Assembly: GCF_029338375.1 (NCBI RefSeq)
Contig: NZ_CP119808.1
Coordinates: 62,001-126,000 of the forward strand
Origin: Halorussus lipolyticus
GTDB taxonomy: Archaea > Halobacteriota > Halobacteria > Halobacteriales > Haladaptataceae
Length of the DNA: 64,000 nt
Direction of reading: 5' to 3'
A program made the translations under genes and the position numbers. Within the stretch, counting starts at the first letter, position 1. Each line of letters begins with the position of its first letter. Positions 1 through 10,117 of the stretch are shown in pieces. The notes beneath the pieces are model-generated. The model did no database searches and was not told where the DNA came from. It saw only the letters and a list, made by a program, of their open reading frames with translations.

Positions 1-662
1 GCCTCGTAGTAGTCGTATACCCGCAATTCGCCGTTTTCACCGCCTGCGAGGTCGAACAGGTCGCTCAACGCAACCATGTTCGGTTCCCCAGCTTCGAGTT
101 CTCGAGACACGACAGTAACGTTGACGCCACGTCGGATCGCCCCCTCAATTCCGGGAAGGAGCCACTCGACACCACCGGACTCAAGGTACGGACTCACAAT
201 AGTGAGTGACTCACGAGCGTCACGACAGAGGTTGAGTAAGGCGCTCGTTAAACGCCGCATCTCGAAATCGGACGGCGACAGGTCGGCGAACTGGGGATCG
301 GAGTCCGGGAGCGTACAGACGATTTCGTACTCCCCGGTGTCGAACTCCTCGGCCGCAGCCTGGAACGATCGCGAGACGGTCCGAGCCGTCACGAGGAGGT
401 CAATCACCGCCTCACGGTCGAGCTCTCTAACACTTGATCGCTTTGAGTCGATCGTTGCGAGATCGCAGTTCTCAAGGAAGTACCCGACACCATCCGCGAG
501 GTCGTCCCCAAAGCGACTCCGCGCGGTCGGGAACAACGGTCCGTCGGACTCGGGGGATCCGACCAAGACGTCACCAAGTATTACGTCCAGTTGGCGTGTG
601 CTGTCGGCGATAACGGCTAGGTCGACCGCGTCTCGGAACCTAGTTGATACGGATTCACTCAT
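1..662 (-). CDS. drmC: DrmC-like phospholipase D family protein, 3' end outside window
   Basis: Partial gene; about 220 N-terminal residues are visible and the frame is open to the left edge. A region reading LTIVSPYLESGG, followed by a helix and GVNVTVVSR, matches the core strand/helix that precedes the HxK catalytic motif in phospholipase D-like proteins; the HxK itself would lie beyond base 1. The ATG at 662 overlaps the stop of the upstream drmB-like gene by 8 bases, so it is the last visible gene of one operon. In DISARM the PLD-like protein DrmC is typically found beside DrmA and DrmB. The family call is from motif plus context. Catalytic residues cannot be judged here. Confidence 0.72.
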   Translation of the reverse strand, partial: MSESVSTRFRDAVDLAVIADSTRQLDVILGDVLVGSPESDGPLFPTARSRFGDDLADGVGYFLENCDLATIDSKRSSVRELDREAVIDLLVTARTVSRSFQAAAEEFDTGEYEIVCTLPDSDPQFADLSPSDFEMRRLTSALLNLCRDARESLTIVSPYLESGGVEWLLPGIEGAIRRGVNVTVVSRELEAGEPNMVALSDLFDLAGGENGELRVYDYYE

Positions 663-2715
663 CGTTTGCCAGACTGAGGAATCCACGGATGCCACGGTCT
701 GCGATCGGCTTGGACCCGAAGACGAAGTCCCGACCGAGGTTGCGGTTCAAGTGCGTACACGAGACTTCCGAGATGTATAGACAGTTGTGGCAGGACGCAC
801 CTTCTCTGCTACAGACGGGGTCGTAGACGCAGTCGTTGCCGCGTTGGGTGATCCCCGTCAGCAGGTCGTCGAGACTTGATTCGACGAGCGTGTACATTCC
901 ACCGATGTTGTAGTCGGTTCGCTGGTTACTGTAGATGACGAACGACAACGCTCGTGGGAGGAGGTACTCGGCGAGACTCGTTCGAGACATCCCCGACAGC
1001 TTCGAGACCTGCTTCAGAGCGAGGTGCGACATGGAGTGCACCAAATTGTACACCATGTACGCGATTATCTGCTCGTCGTGGACGTTGATGGAGAGGCTGT
1101 CCAGTTCAGGCACTTCTCCAACGTTGGACAACAACCATGCACGGATGTCCTCCTCCCCCCAATTGGATAGTGGTTCGGTGCGGCTCGGTTCCAGCTCGGT
1201 GTCTTCAAGCCAGGTGTCGATGTCGCTGTACTCCCAGCTGTCGGGGCGAGGGACTTCACGATCCTTCGGAAGTGTGCTCGTGACGACCGCTTCACGGAGG
1301 TTCTGTGACGGTTGGTCGCCGGGTAGTGTGTTCTCCAGCAGCCACCGGAACACGTCTCGGGGATTCAACGTGAACTGGACGGCCTCCGTCTCGACAGTAT
1401 CCGCGAAAATCGGTGTCCCGTCGCTTGAGGAACTCACTGACGACGAGGAGAACGCACACAGCCGCGAGTTGTCCGGTTCGTTCTCGATACGGGTGTATCC
1501 GAAGACGGCGTTCGTGATCGGAAAGTTCTCGACGAACGCGATCTCGTCAATGCCCATTGAGAGCATTTCCTCGTGTACGTGGGTCGCCCGTGCCTCTCGG
1601 CGTCGCCGACTACTCGGGGAGTCCTCTCCCGTCGTCTCGATCAACTCCGTCGCTGGTGTTCGATTCAGTTCCGATTCGACACTCTGGAACTGGTAGGCGT
1701 CGAACACGCCCTCTTGGATCAGCTTCGGGAGTTCGTCCTTATCGTCGGTGGCATTAAGCTCGTGGACGAACCGCTCTACCTGTTTGCCGAGTGGACCGGT
1801 CGACTCACCCATCTCTTCGAGTTCTGCCTCAATTCGTTCGATCTGTTCAAGGATGTCCTCGGAGCCACTATCCTCATACATCTCACGGTACCGCTTGAGT
1901 TCCCACTCAAGTTCTTCACGCTCCTCGCTGGCGTTCTCCTCTTCTAGCTGGACGTCCGTGATATCGTCGTCGGTCAACCCGAGGTACCGGGCGACCACCG
2001 CTTTCGAGAAGCTGGGCCGGCGTGGGTCGGTTTCGATGTCAGAGCCGATGTCAATGACCGAGATGTGTTGAGGCTGGTAGGCCGAGCTGGCACGGTGGAC
2101 GTTCGGGACCATGCTGTGTGACGGCAGGTCACAGTCACAGCGTGCTCTGAAGTCCTTCGTGTTCCCACAGTTCTGACATGCCCAGTTGGCGTTCCGTAGA
2201 CGCTGGCTCCCGTAGTTCTCCAGCTCCCAATCGTCCCAATTCCCACACTGATCACACTTGTACGGACGAGGCGTCTTGATGGCGCCACAGTGGTGGAGGA
2301 AGACAAACTGGTATTGTTGAAGTGTACCGTCACACCCAGACTTCGTGCACTTGAGTGACCTGTTGTACCGGTCTAACTCGTCGGTGTCGTCGTACGTGTG
2401 CACCGTGTCGCACGTCGTACACCGGAACAGGAGGGGAAACAGCGTCGTCTTAACTTCCCGCGGGCGGACGAGTTGGTAGTCCTCCTCGTACTTCGGGAAG
2501 CCGACAGCCCCGTGCCCGCTCCCGGCCTGCCACGCTGCGACCCGATTCTTTACTTGTTGAATGATGTACTCCTTGTTGGACTCGGTATGGGGGATGGTCT
2601 CGACTTTGACGACTTTGTGGATGCCGTTCTCGCCGGTATAGTCGAAGGTGTTGTTGGGCAGGTAGTTGAACAGCACCTGCGACTTGCCCCGTTTCATATA
2701 GATGTCATCGCTCAT
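655..2715 (-). CDS. drmB: DrmB-like protein (DUF1998/MrfA-type Zn-binding)
   Basis: A 686-residue protein. CxxC pairs between about residues 95 and 195 (CTTCDTVH, CDQCGNW, CQNCGNT) look like zinc ribbons. A helical acidic middle part contains a charged stretch near 255-310. The C-terminus has a cysteine cluster (CVYDPVCS, GASCHNCL, SCTHLNR) typical of the DUF1998 region found in DrmB and MrfA-like helicase partners. It starts four bases after the stop of the helicase gene and overlaps drmC, so these genes should be co-transcribed. In DISARM, DrmA and DrmB work together on incoming DNA. No ATPase or nuclease motif of its own was seen. Confidence 0.8.
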   Translation of the reverse strand: MSDDIYMKRGKSQVLFNYLPNNTFDYTGENGIHKVVKVETIPHTESNKEYIIQQVKNRVAAWQAGSGHGAVGFPKYEEDYQLVRPREVKTTLFPLLFRCTTCDTVHTYDDTDELDRYNRSLKCTKSGCDGTLQQYQFVFLHHCGAIKTPRPYKCDQCGNWDDWELENYGSQRLRNANWACQNCGNTKDFRARCDCDLPSHSMVPNVHRASSAYQPQHISVIDIGSDIETDPRRPSFSKAVVARYLGLTDDDITDVQLEEENASEEREELEWELKRYREMYEDSGSEDILEQIERIEAELEEMGESTGPLGKQVERFVHELNATDDKDELPKLIQEGVFDAYQFQSVESELNRTPATELIETTGEDSPSSRRRREARATHVHEEMLSMGIDEIAFVENFPITNAVFGYTRIENEPDNSRLCAFSSSSVSSSSDGTPIFADTVETEAVQFTLNPRDVFRWLLENTLPGDQPSQNLREAVVTSTLPKDREVPRPDSWEYSDIDTWLEDTELEPSRTEPLSNWGEEDIRAWLLSNVGEVPELDSLSINVHDEQIIAYMVYNLVHSMSHLALKQVSKLSGMSRTSLAEYLLPRALSFVIYSNQRTDYNIGGMYTLVESSLDDLLTGITQRGNDCVYDPVCSREGASCHNCLYISEVSCTHLNRNLGRDFVFGSKPIADRGIRGFLSLANDE

Positions 2716-2719
2716 CGTA

Positions 2720-5700
2720 TCACCAGTTTCGCATCATGTTGAATAGACGCCGGTTCGCGTCGTCGTGTGGTTTGAATGGGACCGGTTCGTCGATATCTCG
2801 GAGGCTGGTCATCGGCCCCGGGTTGAGGGCGTTGCTCGCGAAGTCTGACTGGACGTTCTCAAGCTGACTGAGTGCTCCGTTAGCCCGCCTGTCTAGTCGC
2901 TCCTCAAACGCCTCGGGCAGGTCGCCCCAGAGGTCGGTTCCATAGGACCGTCGCAAGAGTCGCTGGAAGTCGTCCTTGTCGTTGATCGAGAGGTTCTGTG
3001 CACGACCGTTGCCGGCGGCTAATGCACGCATCAGGTTACTCACTTTGTCGCCGAAGAACAGTCGCTCACCCGACTCGTACAGCCACTGGTTCAGCATCCA
3101 CCCGAAAATCATACTAGGGAGCGTCCGCTCAACGCTGAAGTGGCTCCACCGGTTGATCGGGACCGGTTCGACGAGTCTGTCGAGGAATTCGTGATACTTC
3201 TCGAAGAGGTGGTAGTGGCTCTGGTCTCGCTCTCTCGCGGGGTTGAAGCACATTACGATGGATCCCGGGTGTCGCCGACCGGCCCGGGAACTCGACTGGA
3301 TATACTCGGCCGTCTGGCGAGGCATCCCGAAGAACACCATGAAGTTGAAGCGGTCAATGTCAACACCATGACTTATCATGTTCGTCGCGGCGATGACGTT
3401 GGTCCGCTCCGTCGGGTCGGCCGGTGGGTCCTCCAAGCCGTTGAGGATCGTTTCGACCTCGTCAAACGGCGTGTCACCGGTCAGTTCCTCAATTCGCGGT
3501 TCCGGTAACCCGAGTTCTCGGAGGTACCCCGCGATCTGTCCGTCCATTGAGTTCCGGTAGCGGTTCTTGTCACGCTTACTGATAGTATACGTCAGGCATG
3601 TCTGATACACGTCCAACAGGTTGAGTAGGTCGTCGTTCGTCTCAACCGTCGTGAACCCCAACTCCTCAATCTCGGTGACAGGGTCATCCGCGTCTTCAAC
3701 GTACTCCCGGAAGCGCTCAAACTCCCGCAGGTAATAGAAGTTCAGCATGATGACCGCGTTGATGTGGGTTTCCCCGTGCGGCATCACCCCCGCGAACTGC
3801 CTACGCGTCGAATCTTGTGTCGTCGCGTAGAAGTTCTCACCGAGCTTCGGTCCTTGTGCGGGGAAGCGTTCTGCCTTCCGGAGATAGAGTTCGCGAGCCT
3901 GATCCTCGTACTCTTCAATCGTCGCGGTCGCCCCGATGATCTTGGTCCGCTGCTCGCCATTGTAGTGTTGGAATGCGTCGGTGAACGTCTCAAAGTGGCT
4001 GTCGAACGTTCCGAGGGACTCCTCTAAGAGGTGCAACTCGTCTTGGATCTGGAGGCCGGGTGCGGCGTCGTACGGTTCGCCGAACGGTGTCTTTGAGAGC
4101 GGCTCCATGTGAGACCCGTCTTTCGGGTTGTCTCCACCGTAGTTCTCTTGGCACCCGTACTTCTCCGTACACTCACCGAAACTTGCGAATCCGTGATCCG
4201 GACACCAGTGCGTCATCTTCCCGGCGTATACGTGCGCCGACTTGCGCTCGTACCCGACTGCGGTGATCTTGTCGATCGTCCCGACGATCATCGTCGGCGC
4301 GTACCGGTACAGTTCGTTGTCGACGATATGGACCGGGAGTTCGTCGCGCGCGAAGATCTGGTAGTCTCCCGACTCACGGGGTCGCTGTTGGTACGCACAC
4401 TCCGATGGCTCGTTGGTGCACACGTGGGCCAGCCGGAGGTCGTCCGTCGCGCGGATCTTGACGTCCGCCCCGCAGACGGGACACGACGGAATCACCTTGA
4501 TCTCTTCACGGTCGTCGGCATTCTCCTCACCTCCAGTGTACTTGTGAAACTCCGAGAGATACGCGTCGTCGTCGCCATACTTCGCGTAGTTACTAACCTT
4601 GTTCGGTGTGTTCTTTGACCCGACTAGGTACCCCAAGCTGAACGGGAGGAATCCGGGCCCGTTGATGTCCGAGTCCTGGAGCCGGATTATCTCGGCGTTC
4701 GTCAACAGTTCCGTGATACGTTGGGTCTGCTGGAGTGACAACAGGCGAAGCGGGAACCTGGTCCACGCGCTGACACCGTACCGCTTGCCACGCTTGCGGT
4801 CAAAGAACGCAGTGAAGATGGCCAACCCGAGGTAGGCCTCGGTCTTCCCACCACCAGTCGGAAACCACAGGATGTCAACGAGGTCTAGCGCTTCCATCGG
4901 TTCGCCAGAGAAGTTCTCGGCGTCGGCACCATCTCGCCAGGGGACGTCGCTCCACTCGTCGTACTCTCGACTGGCGATGTCGGGGAGAACTCGGAGGATG
5001 AACACCAGCTGGAACAGACGCCAAGAGTTGTATTCTTTCGTCCCATCGTCGCCGGTCACTTTCTCAATAAACGTCTGGTTCATCGCTTCGAAGGCGTCGA
5101 CGATGTACCCGTCTCCCTCGGTTTTGTCCCACTGGAGGCACTCAATACCGCGTTCGAATCGTCGGATCTCGTCTCTGAACGATTCGCGGTCCTCGGCGAA
5201 CGCCTCCCGGTCGGACTCTCTGAAGTCGCCCTGTTCCTCGTACTCGCGGAAGCACTCGTCGTACCGCTGAGACTCGTACTCCCACATCCGCTCGGCGATG
5301 TTCTCCAGCTCCTCCAAGCCATCACCACGAACGTCGGTTAACGTCTCAAACGTCGTGTCCAGTGGTGGGTCGAAACTCTCCGGGTCTCTGGTCTCGTACC
5401 TGCCCTGTCGGTACGTGGGAAGGTACGACGTCTCCAAAGTCTGTGAGTCAACTCGTGTGACCGTGCAGTTCGTCCCGTGACCTGGGAGGTGTCGATCATA
5501 GCGGAAGTCCTCTTCCAACCGTTCGAACGTAAAGTCCATGAACTCGCAACCGGCTACGCGAATCGTCGCCTCAACATCGAACAACGTTGTGTCGTACACG
5601 TCGACTCCCTTCCTGTAGTCCCGGTGATCGTCGTCCAGGTCTCCCGGGTTCGGTTTTGACGAGTTCTCGACCGTCAACTCGCCGCGGACGTCTTCGTCGT

Positions 5701-6613
5701 CTTCAGTGAACTCACAGTCGACCGTGACGTCCCACGGTGGCACGAACGGTCCACCCGCACGGTCAACGATCCGGTCAACGACCGTGGTCAACACTTCGCG
5801 CTGTTCTCGTTCATCCTTGACTCTCAGGAGGCTAGGTGGGAGTTGGTAGTTTCCAGAGTACTCATCATATTCAAGTGTCGCGTCCGCGGGTGCCCCTGGA
5901 AGGTCACTCAGCTCAATGGCCGATGGGTCGCCCAGCGATCGACCAGCCCGCCACACAGTTGGTTCGTCCGGGTCTTCGTCGATCTCGTGGACTCGCTGTT
6001 CAAGCTTCTCTACCAGTTCGTCAACGACTGCCTCTTCGATTTCTCCGGAAACTACCTCCCGTGCCGATATCTGCCCCTCGGAGGGCAGGTCAATCGTGAT
6101 CGGGTCGCTCCCGAACTCAATACGGCGGTACACCTTGAGGAGTTCAGCCTCCGAGCTACCAGAGGAACTCTGTTCGTCGTCGTCCTCGGAGACACTGACG
6201 TGCGCAGACTCGAACTGTTGCTCCAGAGTCGGGAAGACACGACAGTACACGTGACCGGAGAGTTCCACGGTGAGTGTGTTCCCACGGACGTCTGGGAGGC
6301 GAAACGTCGCCTGAAGGGCCGACGGGATGAGCTTTTCCGCCATCTTGTCCGACATCCCGCTGTTGTTTGCCTCCTCGCTCGGTGCCAGCGTGCCGGCGAA
6401 CAACTGGTCCGATGGGAGGTCCGCCGTCGCGAACTCGTCACCGTCTCTCGTCCCGGTCCCACTCGCACACTGGAGAACCCGCTCCGTGAGGAACTGACCG
6501 AGTCGCTCCCGGTCAAGATACGCTTCACTAGCCCATGTGGGAAGATCCGATGGGTCCTCGTTGAGATGTTTGGATCCATCGGTAAAGTAAGATCCAAGCG
6601 TCATCTGATTCAC
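2720..6613 (-). CDS. drmA: DrmA-like SF2 helicase
   Basis: A 1297-residue protein with a long acidic N-terminal half and an SF2 helicase core. Walker A PTGGGKTEAY is near residue 587, motif II DELH near 858, motif III GATATIE shortly after, and motif VI SSSRAGRR near 1109. A Cys-rich insertion (CPVCGADV, then two more Cys) sits between motifs I and II. This order and size fit DrmA of DISARM. The first start is GTG at 6613; an in-frame ATG at 6604 is an alternative. It is 53 bases downstream of the drmE-like gene and 4 bases upstream of drmB. Expected role: ATP-driven DNA translocation within the DISARM complex. Confidence 0.82.
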   Translation of the reverse strand: MNQMTLGSYFTDGSKHLNEDPSDLPTWASEAYLDRERLGQFLTERVLQCASGTGTRDGDEFATADLPSDQLFAGTLAPSEEANNSGMSDKMAEKLIPSALQATFRLPDVRGNTLTVELSGHVYCRVFPTLEQQFESAHVSVSEDDDEQSSSGSSEAELLKVYRRIEFGSDPITIDLPSEGQISAREVVSGEIEEAVVDELVEKLEQRVHEIDEDPDEPTVWRAGRSLGDPSAIELSDLPGAPADATLEYDEYSGNYQLPPSLLRVKDEREQREVLTTVVDRIVDRAGGPFVPPWDVTVDCEFTEDDEDVRGELTVENSSKPNPGDLDDDHRDYRKGVDVYDTTLFDVEATIRVAGCEFMDFTFERLEEDFRYDRHLPGHGTNCTVTRVDSQTLETSYLPTYRQGRYETRDPESFDPPLDTTFETLTDVRGDGLEELENIAERMWEYESQRYDECFREYEEQGDFRESDREAFAEDRESFRDEIRRFERGIECLQWDKTEGDGYIVDAFEAMNQTFIEKVTGDDGTKEYNSWRLFQLVFILRVLPDIASREYDEWSDVPWRDGADAENFSGEPMEALDLVDILWFPTGGGKTEAYLGLAIFTAFFDRKRGKRYGVSAWTRFPLRLLSLQQTQRITELLTNAEIIRLQDSDINGPGFLPFSLGYLVGSKNTPNKVSNYAKYGDDDAYLSEFHKYTGGEENADDREEIKVIPSCPVCGADVKIRATDDLRLAHVCTNEPSECAYQQRPRESGDYQIFARDELPVHIVDNELYRYAPTMIVGTIDKITAVGYERKSAHVYAGKMTHWCPDHGFASFGECTEKYGCQENYGGDNPKDGSHMEPLSKTPFGEPYDAAPGLQIQDELHLLEESLGTFDSHFETFTDAFQHYNGEQRTKIIGATATIEEYEDQARELYLRKAERFPAQGPKLGENFYATTQDSTRRQFAGVMPHGETHINAVIMLNFYYLREFERFREYVEDADDPVTEIEELGFTTVETNDDLLNLLDVYQTCLTYTISKRDKNRYRNSMDGQIAGYLRELGLPEPRIEELTGDTPFDEVETILNGLEDPPADPTERTNVIAATNMISHGVDIDRFNFMVFFGMPRQTAEYIQSSSRAGRRHPGSIVMCFNPARERDQSHYHLFEKYHEFLDRLVEPVPINRWSHFSVERTLPSMIFGWMLNQWLYESGERLFFGDKVSNLMRALAAGNGRAQNLSINDKDDFQRLLRRSYGTDLWGDLPEAFEERLDRRANGALSQLENVQSDFASNALNPGPMTSLRDIDEPVPFKPHDDANRRLFNMMRNW

Positions 6614-6666
6614 CTATTTACCAGCGGACGTATCAATCTTCCCCCTTAAGTTCGCCCCACGAACAC

Positions 6667-9417
6667 TCAGTCGCGCCGACGGAGTCTCCCGATCTTGGAC
6701 TCGGGGACCGTGACCGTATTCTTACTGACCGCGACGACCTGTTCGACGACGGTCGCGTCTTGGACATCCCCGACCCGCAACCCCGCCTCCTTTAAGATCC
6801 ACTCATCGCTGTCTTCACTTCGAGACGAGAAGATGATCTGCTCAAGTTTCCTACCGACCTGCATGTGTAGCCGTCGGATCGATTCAAGCCCTCGGTGGAT
6901 CTCAAGGTGATGGTTCTGAAGACTTTCGATCTCGTGGACCGCACCCAAAGCCTGAATTGTCTCTGGGTTTGAGGGGCCGATCGTCTCGCGCGTGAGGTAA
7001 TTGTGGATAGTCTGTGGCTCTCGGAGGACTTCAGGAGCGTCGAACTCGTCCGCGTACATCTGGAGTTCTTCTGTGATGATCTCGGCCATCTCTCTCCTCC
7101 CCATCTCCACGTCGGGTTGGGTCGGATCCTGGTTCAACTGTTCTTGCATCTCACTCCAGTAGTCGACTATCTGGTCGAGGGCACTATTCCAGATATCGAG
7201 CATCACGAGATTTTCTCGAAATTGTCCACGACACTCGGTGTGGATCTTCTCAACGACGTGTTCGAACACGTCACGACGGCTGTCGTCTTCGATGAGGATG
7301 ACTTGGTCGCCCGGAGAGAGACTCGCGGCCGACCGGCGCATACGGTTCACGGAGCCGTCCGTCGAGTCTAGAGTCCAGACTAAACCTCTGGGTTCCTCAT
7401 AGAGGACGTTCCCAGCACTCAACTCAATCTCAAGTGCACGGACCTCCCCATCCTTGTCTCGGTCGGTGTTCGTCCGACCTCCGCCGATCGTCTCCCTGTC
7501 AAGGCCGTCATCGTACTCCAGTTCCCTGTTCCAGTTCCGCGCGTCGCCGTCCGCGTTCTGTTCAGGAGCCAATGATCCGAGGTCGATATTGAGGTCGTCG
7601 CCGGTGAGTGTCGGGCTAGACCCGACTCGCTCGTCCTCCGGGAGCGACCGCACGCCCGAGCGCGTGGTCGGCACGTCCAGGTTGAGCGACGTCTCCGTTG
7701 CTCCATCGCGTTCTTCTGAAAAGTACTCCCGCGGTTGTGGCGGCCGTGGATCATCCAAGTCGACATACTCCGTGAGGCTGTCCGTTTTTAACCCGAGCTG
7801 TCGTGCCGTGTGGTGTTGGACGCCCGATCCGACGCGCCACTCGGCGGTCTCTACGATGTCCGAGAGCCGGGATTCAAGCCGACCGGTGTCCCACGTGTAG
7901 GTGAGGAAGCGTTGTTCGGAAACTGCACCTGTCTGGACCACGGGGTAGTGACTCTTCGTCGGGACTCCTGGAAAGACGGCGACGTCTACCGGGGGGACCG
8001 TGTGTGGACTGTACAGACTGTGGAAAAAGATGTTCTCGGTCAGGTCGTCATCTCGACCGAACTCAGTCTTCTCGGCGACGAACGACCGAAGGAGTGACTC
8101 CTGTTTCCGTGTCGCCGTGAAGACGCAGACGGTGTCGCCCTCCTCCCGCACGTCGCGGATCTGCTCAACGATGGCGTCGGCTTTGGGATTGTGTTCCGTG
8201 AGTAGGTCGACCATCGCGTCGAAAGCGTCACACGCCTCTTCCAGGATTCCACCACTGCCGGGGGCGTCTCGGTCCAACTGCGACGCCTGGTCGCGCAACC
8301 GATTCACTTTCGACTGGAGGGTCGCCGCCGTCCCCCACGATTGGGTGTCGTCAAGCGACGAGAGTGAGTCGTGGAACTCAACGGATATCGGTAGCGTATC
8401 GAAATACATGTAGAGGAAGTAGCCGTTCGTGATCGCTTGACGACTCGCAGACGAGTAGCTGTCCGGCGTATCCTTCGGGAACGACGACGCGCTGGAGAGC
8501 CGCTCGTACGATCGTCTCGCTGCCGTCTCCAGATCATCGTAGGCGATGTCAACGATTGACCGGTTGATCCCATTCCGGATGTTCTCGAGACTCCGTACCG
8601 AGTCGGTGAACGGAGACTGGACGGTCCCACCGTCACTTGAGGCATTCCCTGTGTGGTGTGTCGTGTCTGTGACTGGCTCCAGCAACTGTTGCGGTGCCGA
8701 CTCCAGCGCCGAGGTCGTCCATCCCCAAAAGAGGACGTCGTCCCCGTTTCGAGACTCAAGGGTCTCAAGATACGGGTGGTTCGGGGAGTCAAATACCATT
8801 ATTCGCGGGATATCCAGCTCTTCGGCCAGTGTTCGATACGCCTCTTGTGTGGCTTCGTCATCCAACAGCCCTGTGGTGAAGTCCAAGACGAACCCGGAGA
8901 GATCGAGATCTGGCGACAGCGTCGTCGTGATCTTCTTTCCGAACGTCGTGTGGACGATCGCAACTGTCTCCGGTTTCTTGGGGTCCCAGTGCCGTGGTTT
9001 GTGGTTGGTGATGTACGACAAGGAGGACCCGTCCCCGGTTTTGACTATCGGTGCTGTCACGTCACCGAGTGGTGTCGGCGAGATCCCGTCTTTGAGTCCG
9101 TGCTTCTCTCCCATCCCGAGTTCGAAGTACTGGTCTCTGATTCCACTCCGATTGCTCACGAACAAGATGGGTGCTGTACTCCGAGATTGGAACCCGACGG
9201 CGAGGAGGATCGGTATCTGCACATGTGTCGGTGGAGAGGGATACACAAGTGCGACGTCCCGCCCTTCGGCGAACGCTTTCGCTGCGACGGCGATGTACGA
9301 TCGGTCAAACCGCGAGAAGCCCGCACGCTCCTCTCCGAAGCAGAGCATCCCGTCTGCGTCGGTCTCCAACACTGGAGCGACGTTAGACGGAACGTTGAAT
9401 ACATCTCCTGGGGCCAT
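6667..9417 (-). CDS. DrmE-like protein of unknown function
   Basis: A 916-residue acidic protein, the first gene of the minus-strand operon, ATG at 9417. I see no Walker motif, nuclease motif or zinc site. The N-terminal third alternates strands and helices (for example IPILLAVGF and PILFVSNRSG), which could be a Rossmann-like or inactive helicase-like fold. Residues near 410-440 (GDTVCVFTATRKQESLL) resemble a helicase motif IV region without its partners. The last 250 residues are helical. Class 2 DISARM loci carry drmE, drmA, drmB and drmC plus a C5-methyltransferase (drmMII), so position and size suggest DrmE. That assignment is inference from context only. Confidence 0.5.
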   Translation of the reverse strand: MAPGDVFNVPSNVAPVLETDADGMLCFGEERAGFSRFDRSYIAVAAKAFAEGRDVALVYPSPPTHVQIPILLAVGFQSRSTAPILFVSNRSGIRDQYFELGMGEKHGLKDGISPTPLGDVTAPIVKTGDGSSLSYITNHKPRHWDPKKPETVAIVHTTFGKKITTTLSPDLDLSGFVLDFTTGLLDDEATQEAYRTLAEELDIPRIMVFDSPNHPYLETLESRNGDDVLFWGWTTSALESAPQQLLEPVTDTTHHTGNASSDGGTVQSPFTDSVRSLENIRNGINRSIVDIAYDDLETAARRSYERLSSASSFPKDTPDSYSSASRQAITNGYFLYMYFDTLPISVEFHDSLSSLDDTQSWGTAATLQSKVNRLRDQASQLDRDAPGSGGILEEACDAFDAMVDLLTEHNPKADAIVEQIRDVREEGDTVCVFTATRKQESLLRSFVAEKTEFGRDDDLTENIFFHSLYSPHTVPPVDVAVFPGVPTKSHYPVVQTGAVSEQRFLTYTWDTGRLESRLSDIVETAEWRVGSGVQHHTARQLGLKTDSLTEYVDLDDPRPPQPREYFSEERDGATETSLNLDVPTTRSGVRSLPEDERVGSSPTLTGDDLNIDLGSLAPEQNADGDARNWNRELEYDDGLDRETIGGGRTNTDRDKDGEVRALEIELSAGNVLYEEPRGLVWTLDSTDGSVNRMRRSAASLSPGDQVILIEDDSRRDVFEHVVEKIHTECRGQFRENLVMLDIWNSALDQIVDYWSEMQEQLNQDPTQPDVEMGRREMAEIITEELQMYADEFDAPEVLREPQTIHNYLTRETIGPSNPETIQALGAVHEIESLQNHHLEIHRGLESIRRLHMQVGRKLEQIIFSSRSEDSDEWILKEAGLRVGDVQDATVVEQVVAVSKNTVTVPESKIGRLRRRD

Positions 9418-9451
9418 AGCTCACTGAGGTAGAATAAACAGAGGGACAAAA

Positions 9452-9988
9452 ATGTACGCTATTCTGTATCACGCTTCGTCCAAGTCCGGCGATTTTTTGA
9501 TCGCCGAGTTTCTGGACGACCGTTTAAAGCCGGTAGTGCTAAAGTTGATTAATGAGTTCGCCGCGACGGATGATTTGGATGAACACGAACTCGCTGACCT
9601 GCATCAGAAGAACGACGTTCGGTACATCATTGACCGATACTCCGACCCTACTGATATGGATGACATTAAAATAGTTCGTTGATTGAACGAGTTGATCAAT
9701 CGGCTGGAGAAGGCGAAAGACGAAATCTTCGAAACCGTTGGAGTTTTTATTGTCTTGGCGCTTAATGGGGTTAACGCTCAGCTAGTAGGCCAGCTACGTG
9801 GTGTCGTCAAGAACAAGGACGATATCAGAATTCTCTGTAATGTAGCCACGTGGAGTCAAAACGCCGGACCGGGTACATTCCTCACTGAAGACCTCTCGGG
9901 AAGCAACGAAGATATAGGAAATGTTGTAGAAGGTGGTGAAGCGGACAAGAGAGGCGATGGTCTCCCCGACCATGTTCGGATTTCTTAG
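9452..9988 (+). pseudogene. Open frame split by an in-frame TGA
   Basis: A frame starting at ATG 9452 runs 76 codons, meets TGA at 9680-9682 and then continues in the same frame for 101 codons to the stop at 9986-9988. Both halves look like real protein: the first is acidic and helical, the second has a strand-rich part (VGVFIVLALNG, then DIRILCNVATWS). Either this is one gene broken by a nonsense change, two genes with the second using TTG at 9683, or a readthrough case. Its start is only 34 bases from the divergent drmE-like start, so the two promoters must overlap. Family not recognised. Confidence 0.45.
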
Positions 9989-10101
9989 GATCAGAGAATA
10001 AGTCCGTACCGAAGCGAATCAATGACTATCTAATGAGTCACTACGACACTAATTCAGCCTTACATATTTTCCCATAGACAATTTCCTGACTATTTAGGCT
10101 G

Positions 10102-10117
10102 GGTGAGAGGTTCTCAC
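10102..10117 (-). terminator. Short hairpin at the end of the first cassette
   Basis: GGTGAGA and TCTCACC form a perfect 7-bp stem with a two-base loop, overlapping the stop codon of the minus-strand DUF6339-like gene. It may mark the transcript end; no strong T-run follows on that strand. Confidence 0.25.

Noticed and set aside
76..780. Long plus-strand open frame opposite drmC
   Set aside because: Ser/Arg/Thr-rich composition typical of antisense frames in GC-rich haloarchaeal DNA; the minus-strand frame has clear PLD-like sequence.
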